From Kingdonia uniflora (lineage: Eukaryota > Streptophyta > Magnoliopsida > Ranunculales > Circaeasteraceae), in assembly GCA_014058105.1 (NCBI GenBank), contig JACGCM010002086.1:806001-870000 (forward strand): a DNA stretch of 64,000 nucleotides, read 5' to 3'. This document shows, one piece after another, positions 12,271 through 23,959 of this stretch. The first letter of the stretch is position 1. Every line of letters begins with the position of its first letter. The position numbers and the translations under genes are program-made. A model generated the notes under the pieces. The model ran no database searches. It was not told the DNA's origin and saw only the letters and a program-made list of their open reading frames with translations.

Positions 12271-12519
12271 TACTAGTATTTTCTCTGTCAAGTTTTTTGG
12301 TCTACTAAATAAACTAAAACATAACACAAGACAATATTCATAGATAACAACATAAAACTGATTGCAAATTAGTAACAAAACAGACACACAACAACGTACT
12401 ATTATTAAACGGAACAGACAAAAAATGGTATAAACCACACAAGACTGAAATTAGAAAAACACACCACCACCTAGAAGAACTTCATGAACTTCATTTCCTG
12501 GAATATTTCAAGGAGATAA

Positions 12520-13090
12520 TCCAACAGAACCTAACTTTGGATACGACATCATCAAACTCTTCCTTCCCCACTTTCCTCGCGTCATCACCAAACTCGTCCT
12601 TCCACACTTTGCTCGCTGCTTCTTTCATACCCCTCTTCTCCACCTCTTTCTCAATCAGTAGTCGAAGTCTTTTAAACACAGAAGGTTGTGGCTCCCAGAG
12701 GGAAGCAATAGACGGCGTGCAATTTTATTTTTTTGAAGACAAACCCATGAAAAATGTGGGTATGCCGCAATATCGCACTTTGAAAAACGCATCAGGGTTC
12801 TCCAAAAACACGTCTTCAACTTTTATCCATGCCTCGTGAAACGACTTAGCAAACTCATGCAACCGGTTTCACAATCAGTACGAGGTGATCATCATCTACT
12901 TTCACATTGCGCTCTTCAAACCACTTATAAGCTACCGACTGTACTACAACCTTCTTTATTTTGAAACTACACAGGATCTCCCAAATATCTTCACATAAAT
13001 TGTGAAACATTTTTATTGTCGACCGCCTGGTAGTCAGTGGGGACGTACCCATAAGTGGATGTCTTCTCCCATATGAGGATGAGTTTTTTC
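12520..13090 (-). pseudogene. Unknown coding fragment, right arm and spacer, frameshifted
   Basis: Reading the minus strand from about 13090, the frame gives TSTYGYVPTDYQAVDN, then shifts by one base in an A-run near 13022 and continues as MFHNLCEDIWEILCSFK and VVVQSVAYKWFEERNVKV. A second shift near 12860 leads to LHEFAKSFHEAWIKVEDVF and NPDAFFKVRYCGIPTFF, then a stop. Farther along comes a Lys/Glu-rich stretch with KVGKEEFDDVVSKV. Frameshifts and a stop argue for a decayed gene. It shares its first half with the left arm. Family not recognised. Confidence 0.45.
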
Positions 13091-13436
13091 TTCATGGGCG
13101 GAGTTAAGGAGCAAGAGATGGGCTTGGATGGCTTGGAGGTGTATTTTGTTAGGAGGAATGGCATTGCAATTCTTTCCAGTTATCGACATTACTCGAGTTG
13201 CAGATTATAAGTCATAGAATCGTGAAACCTTAGTATCTACTAATATAGGGGAGGATACTTTGAGTCTTTAAACACATTTAAATGACTCACACATTTTATA
13301 TGGGTCCACGTAAGGTGATTGTAATTCTTTCCAGTTCTCGACATTACTTGAGTTGCAGATTATAAGTCATAGAATCATGAAACCTTAGTATCTACTAATA
13401 TAGGGGAGGATACTTTGAGTCTTTAAACACATTTAT

Positions 13437-16209
13437 CTCGTCACTATTGTTGCACGTTTGTTTAACTAGATATGTATAACTTCCTTTTGGCTGGTGTATA
13501 ATTATGTATGTATGTCTTCCTTAGTATACATATATAAAATGGAAAGCCATGGGAAAGTAAGGGTGGTGTAAGGTAGAGAAGGGCGGAGGGGAGTTCATAC
13601 CTAGCGGAAGGGTATGCTGCCACCTCATACACACTTTTTTCACCTAGGATGCGCCTGCACTTTTGACGACCTAGGTTAAGCTGTAGTAGGTCTATAATAT
13701 GCAGTTTCGAAAACTTTTGATTAGTATATTATTCTTTGCCCTTGATTTTTTCTTACGTTTTTTATAATTGCTTTACTAAGAAATAATTATTAACTTGACA
13801 CTGTTATTTTATAACCTTAACCTCCAGTCCCAAGTTCGTACCTAACAGTTTTTTTTGCTAACATATACAAGTTATTAGCTTACAGTAACTTAATTAGGTG
13901 GAAATTTATATATAGGGTCAGGATCCGCAACAGATCTACTTAGAGAAGGAGTTATTCCACATGCAGATGATCTAAGATATGATTTGGTGAAGATGATCTC
14001 CTCACCATGAAGATCATCCTCACGGTAAACCATCTTATTCTCGATCTTCTAACAACTCCTAATTTGGTTTAATAAAAGGGACAGCTCAAAACTTGTGAAC
14101 TTTTCCAATCTTCTTTTGATGTTGTTAGAAGATTCAGAAAGATATGATATTTGATAGATGCAATCGTCATCTTGATGAGATCAGACATACATGCTATAGA
14201 TGACATCAACAAGAATATTTATACCTCATAACCATTACAACTCTCATCATGCAAGAGAAGGGAAAAAAATGAAATCATCGAGGGGCACTTGTTAAAAGCA
14301 CAATGTCGACCACCCAGGATTTTAAAAAAGAACAGGCATAATTGTTTGGGTGAAAACAATAGTCTATTTTTTTTGTTAATGTTTTTTGGAGCTATATTTC
14401 GTAGTATTTATCTTGGTTGTCAATTTTTTCAGGAATTGCTGCCTAGGAGGATTATTATTTGGATTTTCAGAAAAGGTTATTCGTAGGTCAACAAAATCCG
14501 GTGAACCAGGTGAATGACTGTGAATTCGACACACGTCTTTCGTTAATATAGAAGAAGATTGATTATCTAGAGCTAACCGGGTTGCCTTGGAGGATTTTGA
14601 ATTCGGCGAAAGGCAATTACAAGGGATTTTGTGTAAGGTTTGAGATTTGAGTTTTTTCGTTTTTTGTTTCTTTCCTAAGTTAGGTTTTCTTTCTTGGGAT
14701 TTGATTGAGATGTAAAATCAGATTGCAGGATACATTAAAGAAGAAAATAGTTCCTACAATGTATCCCGCATCTCCGGCGTGAAGGCGAATACATAAAAAC
14801 AGACGTTATTTTTTTCATTTCTTTTTTGTTTTTCTTTCTACGTGTCTGGCAAAAATGCTGGTTTTTGTCAGGTATGTTTTCTTCTCCGTCGAGTTTGTTT
14901 CGTAGATTGTGTCAGAGGTCTGGTTGTTTTACTAGTGTGAAACTTTTGAGGGATACTCAGGAATAAGTTACCAAATATTCTGATTCATTTGAACTCTCTC
15001 TCGGGTCTAGTTGAAGCTTCATTTTTATTTCTGTGCAATTGTTAGTGTAAATCAAGGAATTTATATTTAATCCGGTGATTGCTGAAAACACCGTGACTCT
15101 GTGAGTAATTATAATCGAATAATCAATCAAACATAAACCTGTCCAATTTCTATGACCCAAAACATTGCAAAACCCCAACGCAACATTTAGAAGGCTGCAA
15201 TATCTTTGAGCTCTTCCTCTTATTATTGTTGCACGGTTTCACCGGCATTAATGAGAATGGTTGTTGTTGCCACTCGACCATTGCAATGTGAGTTGCAAAC
15301 CTGAAGAGCTGAAATCGATATGGGTTGTTTGAAATTGTAATCAAATTGAAATAATGCTTGTTATTGCATTTGTGGATAGAATTGCTGTTTTTCTCCTGGT
15401 CGCCTTTGAGGCTTAAGCCCATAGTATTGTTAAAAACTGCGGCTCTTTCTGTTAAGACCCAACGATCGATATATAAAAGTGACCCTGGATCCCACGCGGA
15501 TCCTATAGCTCAAAACCATGACCAATTTGTTGTCACAAGATCCTTTACATGATCCATTTCAACTTTATGCCCTGCTTTTTTAATGACTGTTATTTCAACA
15601 GTAAGCTGGGGTAAACATCCATTAATCAAGGCAAATTTGTCTCCCTCACTGATTACTGCGTCAATTAGTACAAACAAAACCTTTGATTTCTAAACAATGA
15701 GCCACTTTCTGCCGTCACAAATACGGGTAAAAAAATTACAGCAAAGGAGAGAAAAATAAACTTCTGAAGATGAGTTATACTGTGAAATCCATGCTCAGGT
15801 TACTCTATAACTCGCACATTTGCTCGAGAACGTCCATGCTCAAGTTACAGCATATATCGCGAACATTGTGTACAGATGGGAAACAGGAAAAAATTATAAT
15901 GCAAAGAAATACAGTAAAGGGTTGGATTGGATGCTATTGAGAATCTGAGACTAAGTAAAGTGACATAAAGCAAATCTTCATAAGCAAGTTTGAAAATGAT
16001 AACGTAAAAATTCAAGAAAGCGAAAACTAGCATCTTCTCACTGAGGCTAAGCTGTGTTCTTTATTCAAGGATGTCACTGTTAAATGAGAAACAAAGAAGC
16101 ATTTTTTGTCCTAAAAGGCACAAACCCCAGTCTCTGAGTATGTCCTTAAGTTTCGATATATTTAGAAGTTATATGTGAAAGATTTTGTAAGTGTTCCTTC
16201 ACGAAACCA
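13437..16209. other. Intergenic region and upstream region of the TORNADO1-like gene
   Basis: About 2.8 kb with no supported gene. Open frames at 14289-14486, 14957-15178, 15150-15422, 15358-15552 and 15845-16033 are short, overlapping and featureless. The last several hundred bases must contain the promoter and leader of the gene starting at 16210. No strong TATA or TE signature recognised. Confidence 0.4.
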
Positions 16210-19200
16210 ATGGTTTCCAATCAAAACCTCAGAGATCTTCAATGGGCTCTGTCCACAATCAGGTCTGAAAGCTTAAATCTCCACAGCATCTCATTCTACC
16301 TCTCTCAACCAACTTCATGTTGCTACAAAGAAACTGAGAACTCTTTGAACATTAACATCTCCACAGACAAAGAAAGCCTTCAAAACTTCTCTCAGCTTCT
16401 TATAGTAATTGGTTCAGCTACAAGGACACAAACATCTCTGAAGAACTTGGAGTTCCAAAGAGTTGAATGGGAATTACCAACACTTCGTAATCTCCATGCC
16501 TTATTAGAGAAGAACTCGAGTGTTAATCAAATTGTGTTTCGGAGAAACAAATTCAATGCAGAAGGTTTACTAGAGTTTTCAGAAATGCTGAGACGAAACA
16601 AAGGAGTTAAAGAGATTATTTTGTCTGAATCGGGTATTGGGTGTCTTGGAGCGGGGCTCATTGCTTCAGCTTTGAGGACAAATGAGAGCTTAGAAGAGTT
16701 GCAGATATGGGAAGACTCTATCGGATCAAAAGGCGCTGAGGAGCTTTCTAAAATGATCGAGATCAATACAACCTTGAAGTTGTTGATAGTTCTTGACTCA
16801 AACTCAATCACAGCAACCCCAGTTATCTCTGCAGTACTAGCACGAAACCGAGCGATGGAAATTCACATATGGACAGGAGATAACGGAGAAAAAACCTCAA
16901 AGGTGGTGGAATTTGTACCTGAAAATAGTGCACTTCGAATATACAAGCTCGACCTTTCAAGTTCTTGCAGAGTTGCATGTGCTTTGGGGTGGAACTCAAC
17001 AGTCAGATCTCTGGACATGACTGGAATTCGACTCAAGTCCAAATGGGCGAAGGAGTTCAGATCTGTCTTAGAACAAAACAGTACCCTCAAAGAGATAAAC
17101 TTATCAAAAACTTTGCTAAAAGATAAAGGAGTCGTTTACGTTGCAGCAGGTCTCTTCAAGAATCAGAGTGTAGAAACCTTACATCTTGATGGAAACTGGT
17201 TCAGTGGGATAGGTGTAGAACACTTACTCTGTCCAATCAGCAGGTTCTCAGCTCTGCAAAATCAAGCAAACATAACTTTGAAGTCAGTAACATTTGGAGG
17301 CAGGAGAACAAAAATTGGAAGAGATGGACTTGCTGCTATTTTACAAATGCTGACAACCAATCAAAGCCTAACCCGGTTAGGAATTTATGACGACGAGAGC
17401 TTGGGACAAGAAGATTTTGCACGAATCTTCAAAAGCTTGGAAAGAAATGCCACTCTAAGATTTTTATCTTTACAAGGTTGCAAAGGGGTCAAAGGGGAAC
17501 TAGTGTTTAAGACAATAATGGAGATATTACAGGTTAATCCTTGGATTGAAGACATTGATCTCACCAGAACACCATTGCAGGTATCTGGGAAGACCGAGGA
17601 AGTATATCAGAAGCTAGGCCAAAATGGAAAGATGAAACCAGAAGCAGATGTGCTCAAAGACATGCCATTGACAGTTCCCAAGAGTTGTCGAGTCTTCTTC
17701 TGCGGACAGGAATTTGCAGGTAAAGTATGAAACCGTTAATATTGAGTTATTGGTGAAGGTATCAAGTTAATTGGCAAATAATCTGATATATCTGTCGAAA
17801 ATATTAAATGGTTATCTTATCAGGACAAATTACAAAATATTTTGATCCTTGTTCAGTGTTCACTACTCGAAGTTCAAATAGTTATTAATATTCGAGTTTC
17901 AGATATTAAGTCAGAAAGCATTGAATTATATTTGCAGGTAAGACTACACTTTGTAATTCTACATTGCAGAACTTCAGTTCTTCAAAGGTTCCTTACTTGG
18001 ATCACGTCAAAACTCTAGTAAACCCAGTTGAGCAAGCTGTAAGAACAACAGGAATAAAGATCAAAACAATCAAAGACAAAGAGATGAAGATTTCAATGTG
18101 GGATCTTGCAGGTCAGCATGAATACTATGCACTTCATGATCTCATGTTTCCAGGGCATGGGAGTGCGTCGTTCTTTGTGATCGTATCGAGTTTGTTTAGG
18201 AAACCTCACAATAGAGAACAGAAAAACTCATCCGAAATAGAAGAAGATCTCTTGTACTGGTTAAGATTTATAGTCTCGAATTCTAGAAGAGCTGGCCAAC
18301 TATTTATGTTACCAAATGTTACAGTAGTCCTCACCCATTATGACAGAATTACGCAACCATCAGAGAATTTGCATGCTATTGTTCTTACAATTCAGAGACT
18401 CCGGGAAAGGTTTCAAGGGTTTGTTGAGTTCTATCCAACTGTGTTCACTGTTGATGCAAGAGCTTCTGGATCAGTTGGTAAGTTCTCCCATCACCTTCGA
18501 AAGACCAGCAAAACGATTCTAGAACGAGTTCCTCGAGTTTATGAGCTCTGCAATGATTTGATACAAATCTTATCAGACTGGAGGTCAGATAACTATAAGA
18601 AACCAGTTCTAAGGTGGAACGACTTCGGTGATTTGTGCCAAGTGAAGGTTCCATCTTTAAGAATCCGTTCTAGGCACGATCACTCTGACAAAGTGGAAAT
18701 GAGACGAAGGGTAATTGCAAATACTCTTCATCAGTTAGGTGAGGTAATTTTTTTCGAAGAGTTAGGATTCTTAATCCTAGATTTTGAGTGGTTTTGCGGC
18801 GATGTGCTTGGGCAAATAGTGAAATTAGATGCCAGAAGGCAGAGTTCAATAGAGAACGGATTTGTGACTAGGAAAGAACTTGAAAACATTCTTCGTGGAA
18901 GTCTACAAAGTTCAATTCCTGGGATTGGCTCGAAGGTCTTTGAGAGTTTAGAGGCCAGTGATCTTGTAAAAATGATGCTGAAACTGGAACTATGTTATGA
19001 ACAAGATCCCGGGAATCCAAATTCTCTGCTTTTGATCCCTTCAATTCTTCAAGAAGGAAGAGGAAACACACAGAAATGGCAGATTAGTGGTCCTGAGTGT
19101 GTTTATGTAGGAAGACATCTTGAGTGTGAAGATTCAAGCCACATGTTTCTCACACCAGGGTTCTTTCCAAGGCTACAGGTAAAGAACTCAAAACTTTCTA

Positions 19201-20845
19201 AGCAGTTTCTTAGTGATCAGTTTATTTTTACAGGTTTTACGTTATTAATTTTGAGTGTAGTGAAGATATGTAAGGAATATATTCTCGCCAATTATTTCAA
19301 ATTTCAGTTTGTTGAACTCAAGATATATTGGCCAATATTTCAATGTATCCAGGAAAGATCGAAATATTGGGGCGCATTTGCTGTTTTAGTCATTGTTTTA
19401 TATTTACATCCCAGCTAATCTCATTAGTTCATGTATCTACTGTCCAGGTAAATCTTCGCAACAAAGTCTTTGGTTCGAAAGCGCAGCATGGGGCAACTTA
19501 TAGTCTTGAAAAGTACCTTATCACCATATCTATCAACGGGATTTTTGTCAGAGTGGAACTTGGGGGACAGATGGGCTACTACATTGATGTTCTTGCATGT
19601 TCTACCAAGAACTTGACAGAAACTCTTCGACTTTTCAGTCAGCTAATAATCCCAACAATCCAAAGCCTCTGCCATGGAGTCACCTTGACTGAGAACATTC
19701 TCCGTCCGGATTGTGTCAGAAATTTGACACCTCCACGATACAGGAGAACTCAGTTTATACCTGTCCAGCGATTGAAGCAAGCAATTCTCTCAGTTCCCGC
19801 AGATAGCATGTATGACTATCAGCACACTTGGGTTCCAGTATCTGATGGAGGTAGGCCTATTTTGAAATCTGGGTTTGATTTAGCGAGAGTCCTGTTATCA
19901 GACGATGATTTTCGGGAAGTACTTCACCGGCGGTATAACGACCTCTACCATCTTGCTACTGAACTTGCAGTACCATTTGAGTCTAATCCCGATGAATCAA
20001 CTCATCTTCCAGGGACTCAAGATGAGCCTAATAGAAGAATAGACCCAACATTTGATGGGATAGCAAAGGGGGTAGAAGAAGTTCTGCAAAGGCTAAAAAT
20101 CATCGAACGAGAGATCAGAGACTTGAAGCAAGAGATCCAAGGGTTAAGATACTATGAACATAGACTTATTATCGAGCTTCACCGCAAAGTTAACTACTTA
20201 GTTAACTACAACACTCAAATCGAAGAGCGAAGAGTACCTAACATGTTCTACTTCGTTCAAACAGATAACTACGCGAGAAAGCTAGTGACCAACATGATTT
20301 CTGGTATGACAGCACTAAGACTACACATGTTATGCGAATTTCGGCAGGAAATGCACGTCGTCGAAGACCAAATAGGGTGTGAAATGATGCAAATAGATAA
20401 TATATCCGTTAAGTGTTTAGTCCCATATATGAAAAAGTTCATGAAACTATTGACTTTCGCTCTCAAAATAGGTGCTCATGTTGCAGTTGGAATGGGAGAA
20501 ATGATTCCAGATTTAAGCAGAGAAGTTGCTCATCTTGTTGATTCTTCTCTTATTTACGGGGCCGCAGGGGCAACAGCAGCAGCAGCTTTGGCAATTGGTA
20601 ATAGACATAAAAGTAGAACCAGAATTCCAGGTGGAGAAAACTCGAGGGATGTACAACAAGACCTGAGAGTAGCTCGACAATGGCTTACGGATTTCTTGAA
20701 GGATCAAAACTGCTCAACTGGGAAAGATATCGTGGAGAAGTTTGGCTTGTGGAGGGTACGATATAGAGATAGTGGGAATATTGCATGGATTTGCAGGCGA
20801 CATATGCACATAAGAGCAAATGAAGTAACTGAAGTACCAGTTTGA
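16210..20845 (+). CDS. TRN1: TORNADO1-like LRR-ROCO protein
   Basis: Exons 16210-17719, 17938-19178 and 19448-20845 join with clean GT/AG sites and closed phases to about 1382 residues, close to the roughly 1380 residues I recall for Arabidopsis TORNADO1/LOPPED1. Residues about 60-490 form ribonuclease-inhibitor-like leucine-rich repeats. A Roc GTPase-like domain follows, with P-loop GQEFAGKT at about 499-506 and switch motif WDLAGQHEYY. The NKxD position reads THYD. A COR region and a C-terminal part follow, including a charged helical segment (EREIRDLKQEIQGLRYYEHR). In Arabidopsis TRN1 acts in leaf and root patterning with auxin-related phenotypes; the same role here is inference. The first intron cuts inside the P-loop Gly codon (phase 1). 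The start MVSNQNLRDLQWAL matches the family N-terminus. Confidence 0.95.
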
Positions 20846-21800
20846 AGCTGGTTTGCTACTTGAAATATGCATCCAGGCTTGGTGAATCCATCTTGCAATA
20901 CTGAATAACTATATCTTGGCTTTCATTACTTTTTTTTGTCCATCGGTCTTTCTATGGTATTAAACAAATTCATGATGTTAATATGTTACGGTAAATACTT
21001 CTTCATTGATAATTCATTGCATTTGGTATGATTTCGACATAAGTAATGATGCTCAAACTAAGACAAACTAGAATGTAGCAAGTCACGTTTTAATATGAAA
21101 AGGCGATACCCCTTCTTTCCCGTATTTCTACCTATCTTAGTATTCATGTTTTGCATGATAGATAGCCTAATTAACACTATTCTCACTATCCAGCTAATTT
21201 AACAACCAAAACAATGTGTATCGAAATAACTACCTCTTTATATATCCAGTTTTACGTTCCAGAATAAATTTCCTTTAACTTGTCAGTAACACAATACATC
21301 AACTTTTTGTGAACAAAATACTAATACAAGAAAACTAAGCAACGAATATAATGTACAACGGTGTAAAATTTTCAGGTTATTAAGACCAACGACCTGTTTT
21401 TAGAAATTCCTGAAAGAAGTCTGTTTGTAGATTAACAAGCTGTTTGTGTCCCTGGAGTCTGGACAACAACAACATTGAAGCTTTCTTATCTAATCAGGAT
21501 CATGGGATTGAAAATAGTAAGTCATTCTATCTTCACTATGATTGTTTTGCTAACAACTTTCAATATTACCCATCAACGCCAGAACCTGACCCCGACCCTG
21601 ACCCAGACCCCGACCCTTGGTGTTTATATAATATTATATCTTATAGAAATGCAAGGCGTGAAGATAGAATATCGTAGAAACGCAACACAATATATTGTAG
21701 AAACGCAATGCCAACAACTTTCGTTATTACTCATCAATATCAACGCTAGTAAGTTTATTATTATTATTATTATTATTGGTAAACCAAAAATTATTTAAAC
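20846..21800. other. 3' UTR and spacer after the TORNADO1-like gene
   Basis: No gene recognised. A short CCNGACCCTGA-type tandem run lies at about 21580-21620, encoding Pro-Asp repeats in an incidental frame. A (TTA)n microsatellite lies at about 21752-21776. Confidence 0.4.
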
Positions 21801-21809
21801 ATCGGCTAC

Positions 21810-22305
21810 TACAAAAGTGGATTTATCTCTTGCGAGGGCCTCCTGAAGCCACTCGGGGGGAGAGCCACACCAAGTCATACAAAAGTTGTCTTCTATGAGC
21901 CTAGAGGCAAGCGCATGGCAACTGAGTTCGCGCTACACAGAGCATATTTAATACAAATATCAACAAAATTACAGAAATGAAAATTACAGAAAAGAGCCAG
22001 ACAATCCTGAAGGATAGCTTTGGTCGTCCACGATACCGTTGCATATCCATTCCCACAAAAAGAGCTTATCGCTTCAGCATCAGTTTCAATAATTACCTTC
22101 TGTACACCTCGCTCCCTGGCCGAGAGAATGCCGCCTAACACTGCTAATGCTTCCCCTTCTTCAATCGTCGTAAATCTGCAGGTAGAAGCTCGGGCTGCAC
22201 CAAAAACATTTAGATTATCTCGAATGACTAAACCAATGCCATTAAATTTTTTATTTTACAGAATGAGGCATCAACGTTAATTTTTTTTTCTAGCCACAGA
22301 GCGGG
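21810..22305 (-). pseudogene. Decayed RNase H-like (RVT_3-type) fragment
   Basis: On the minus strand the frame EALAVLGG then GVQKVIIETDAEAIS resembles the RNase H-like domain found in plant LINE-type polyproteins and related host genes. Continuing after a shift, the sequence reads CHALASRLIEDNFCMTWCG and PPEWLQEALARDKS, the usual C-terminal end of such domains. An upstream piece reads KKINVDASF. At least two frame breaks are needed to join these parts, so it is a dead fragment. The parent element is not complete in the window. Confidence 0.65.
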
Positions 22306-22407
22306 ATACTCCATGGAACCTTGTTAGACAATCGTGCTAACCGACGGATACTCTAAGTTTGGGAACTCAAAAGTTTTTTTCAACTTTCGTTTTTGTAATG
22401 AACGTTT

Positions 22408-22500
22408 CACTACAACAAAAATGAAAAATTACGACTCATGAAATCAACAAGGCACCATGTCGCTAATTAACGACTTTCCAATTTCTCAAAAGAGAAAGAG
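22408..22500 (+). mobile_element. CACTA-like terminal sequence
   Basis: CACTACAACAAAAATGAAAA at 22408-22427 followed by GTCGCTAATTAACGACTTT is the characteristic end and subterminal repeat type of plant CACTA (En/Spm) elements and their short derivatives. Only one end is recognisable here. The element may lie within the leader region of the next gene. Confidence 0.45.
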
Positions 22501-22912
22501 AGAGAGGTGATGACTTTCCAAGGTGAGTTCCCTGTTGAAATCTATTCTCTAAAGTTTTTAATTTTATTTAAATTGTGAATTTTGTGATATATATTTTCCT
22601 GTGTGATTGGGGTTTATAGGTACAGAGCTCTCTAGTAATCTTCAGATGTTGTGTTTGTACTTTTTACAACCACGCCTTCTGAGAGGGCGTACCGATTAGA
22701 TTGCCCAACTGTTTGAGATGTTGCGGGACTAGTAAGGTGAATAACAATTGTCGTCGTCAAGTAACGGACGAAGACGTACTCTGGTGTTGACCGTTGGATT
22801 TCTGAACTAAAACAAAACATCTAGAAGAATGCGCTTGAATTGGGTAATCAGGAATCAGTCATAGGTGATATGAAAACTATTTTGACATATTGAAAGTTAT
22901 TAAGTGGGAGTA

Positions 22913-23959
22913 ATGCTGAGGCATGGAGTTAGACATTCAAAACAATGGCATGGACTTAAAAAATGTCAAATGCTGTCTGTGATGACATTGATGATTATGA
23001 TCCTCATGGCTTTAATTTTGTTATTTAGTAACAAGCGAGAACATACAAACACTATGTATAGTGTCCCAGAGCTAAAATGGAAAAGCTTTCCATCTTCAGT
23101 TGAACTCCTCCCTACTGTAGAGTTCAAGAATGGTACTGAAGTGATTTGGCAAATACCCGTCTCTCCTAAAGCAGTTATCTTTCTTGCTCATGGGTGTAGT
23201 GGTAGAGCAATAAACTTTTGGGACAGATCATCGAGTTGTCCGAATTGCGTAGGCCTTCCTGAAGAAAGACTCATTGTTCTGCATGCTCTTGCCCGGAAAT
23301 TTGCGGTCCTTACTATATCAAGTACTGGGAGATGTTGGTCTTTGGGAGACGAGAGACTACTGGTTAAAGATATCATCAAATGGTGGGTGGAGAAAAACAA
23401 GCTTGAAAAACTTCCTCTTATGGCTTTAGGGGCTTCCTCAGGGGGATACTTTGTATCTAAGCTCGCTACTGATATGATATTTAATGGTGTTACGCTTATG
23501 ATAGCTGAAGGGGTGTTTGGGAGAATGAATGTCCCAGATTCTTATCCACCAACCCTTTTTGTACACATGCCTAAAGATCGTACCAGGATGCGTTTGATAA
23601 GTGAAAACATGAAAGCTTTGAGGCAGAAAGGCATCCATGTTGCAGAGATCAAGTGTTCAGAGTTTCCCTTGACCCCAAATTTGTTATGCAGAGTTCCAGG
23701 TTTAAGTCAATCCGTTTCTCAAGGGTTGTTTGAGCTATTCCACGAAAAGGGATTCATTGATCAAAACGCGTACATGAGGAATGATGGGCGTGCAACTCAT
23801 TGGAAAGAAGCTCTCAAAGAGAGGAAAACTCTTCTATCTGAGACAAATGAATTGATCCCTCACATTCAGGAGGAGCTGAACCTTGCATTTGCATTTCATG
23901 AGATGACCAGTTTACAGTCCAAGGAAATCTTTAGCTGGTTTGAATCTCTAATGAAGTGA
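22913..23959 (+). CDS. Membrane-anchored alpha/beta-hydrolase-like protein
   Basis: Single-exon frame of 348 residues. The first ATG in frame is at 22913; the longer frame from 22904 begins with GTG. Residues about 22-40 are strongly hydrophobic (LMIMILMALILLF) and followed by NKR, giving a type II signal-anchor topology. The rest shows alpha/beta-hydrolase hallmarks: a strand then HG in VIFLAHGCSG (oxyanion region), and a nucleophile-elbow-like GASSGGYF (GxSxG). Conserved Trp and Cys blocks include FWDRSSSCPNCVGLP and STGRCWSLGDE. I recognise it as a conserved uncharacterised plant family but cannot name a substrate. A CACTA-like end lies about 500 bases upstream, and a leader exon around 22500 ending near a GGTGAGT-like donor is possible. 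Confidence 0.82.
   Translation: MLRHGVRHSKQWHGLKKCQMLSVMTLMIMILMALILLFSNKREHTNTMYSVPELKWKSFPSSVELLPTVEFKNGTEVIWQIPVSPKAVIFLAHGCSGRAINFWDRSSSCPNCVGLPEERLIVLHALARKFAVLTISSTGRCWSLGDERLLVKDIIKWWVEKNKLEKLPLMALGASSGGYFVSKLATDMIFNGVTLMIAEGVFGRMNVPDSYPPTLFVHMPKDRTRMRLISENMKALRQKGIHVAEIKCSEFPLTPNLLCRVPGLSQSVSQGLFELFHEKGFIDQNAYMRNDGRATHWKEALKERKTLLSETNELIPHIQEELNLAFAFHEMTSLQSKEIFSWFESLMK

Larger units (their letters stand above)
11673..13436. repeat. Three direct repeats flanking an inverted duplication
   Basis: A block containing GTTGCAGATTAT, AGTCATAGAATC and GGTATCTACTAATAT or AGTATCTACTAATAT occurs at about 11673-11830, 13148-13291 and 13321-13436, all in direct orientation. Between the first and second copies are inverted arms at about 11993-12268 and 12870-13147. 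The last two direct repeats are adjacent. The layout resembles a composite or rearranged transposon that has captured host sequence. Confidence 0.7.

Noticed and set aside
11887..12438. 183-residue open frame on the minus strand
   Set aside because: It is antisense to the inverted-duplication arm, whose plus strand encodes a peptide conserved in the other arm. Cys/Phe-rich composition with no domain.
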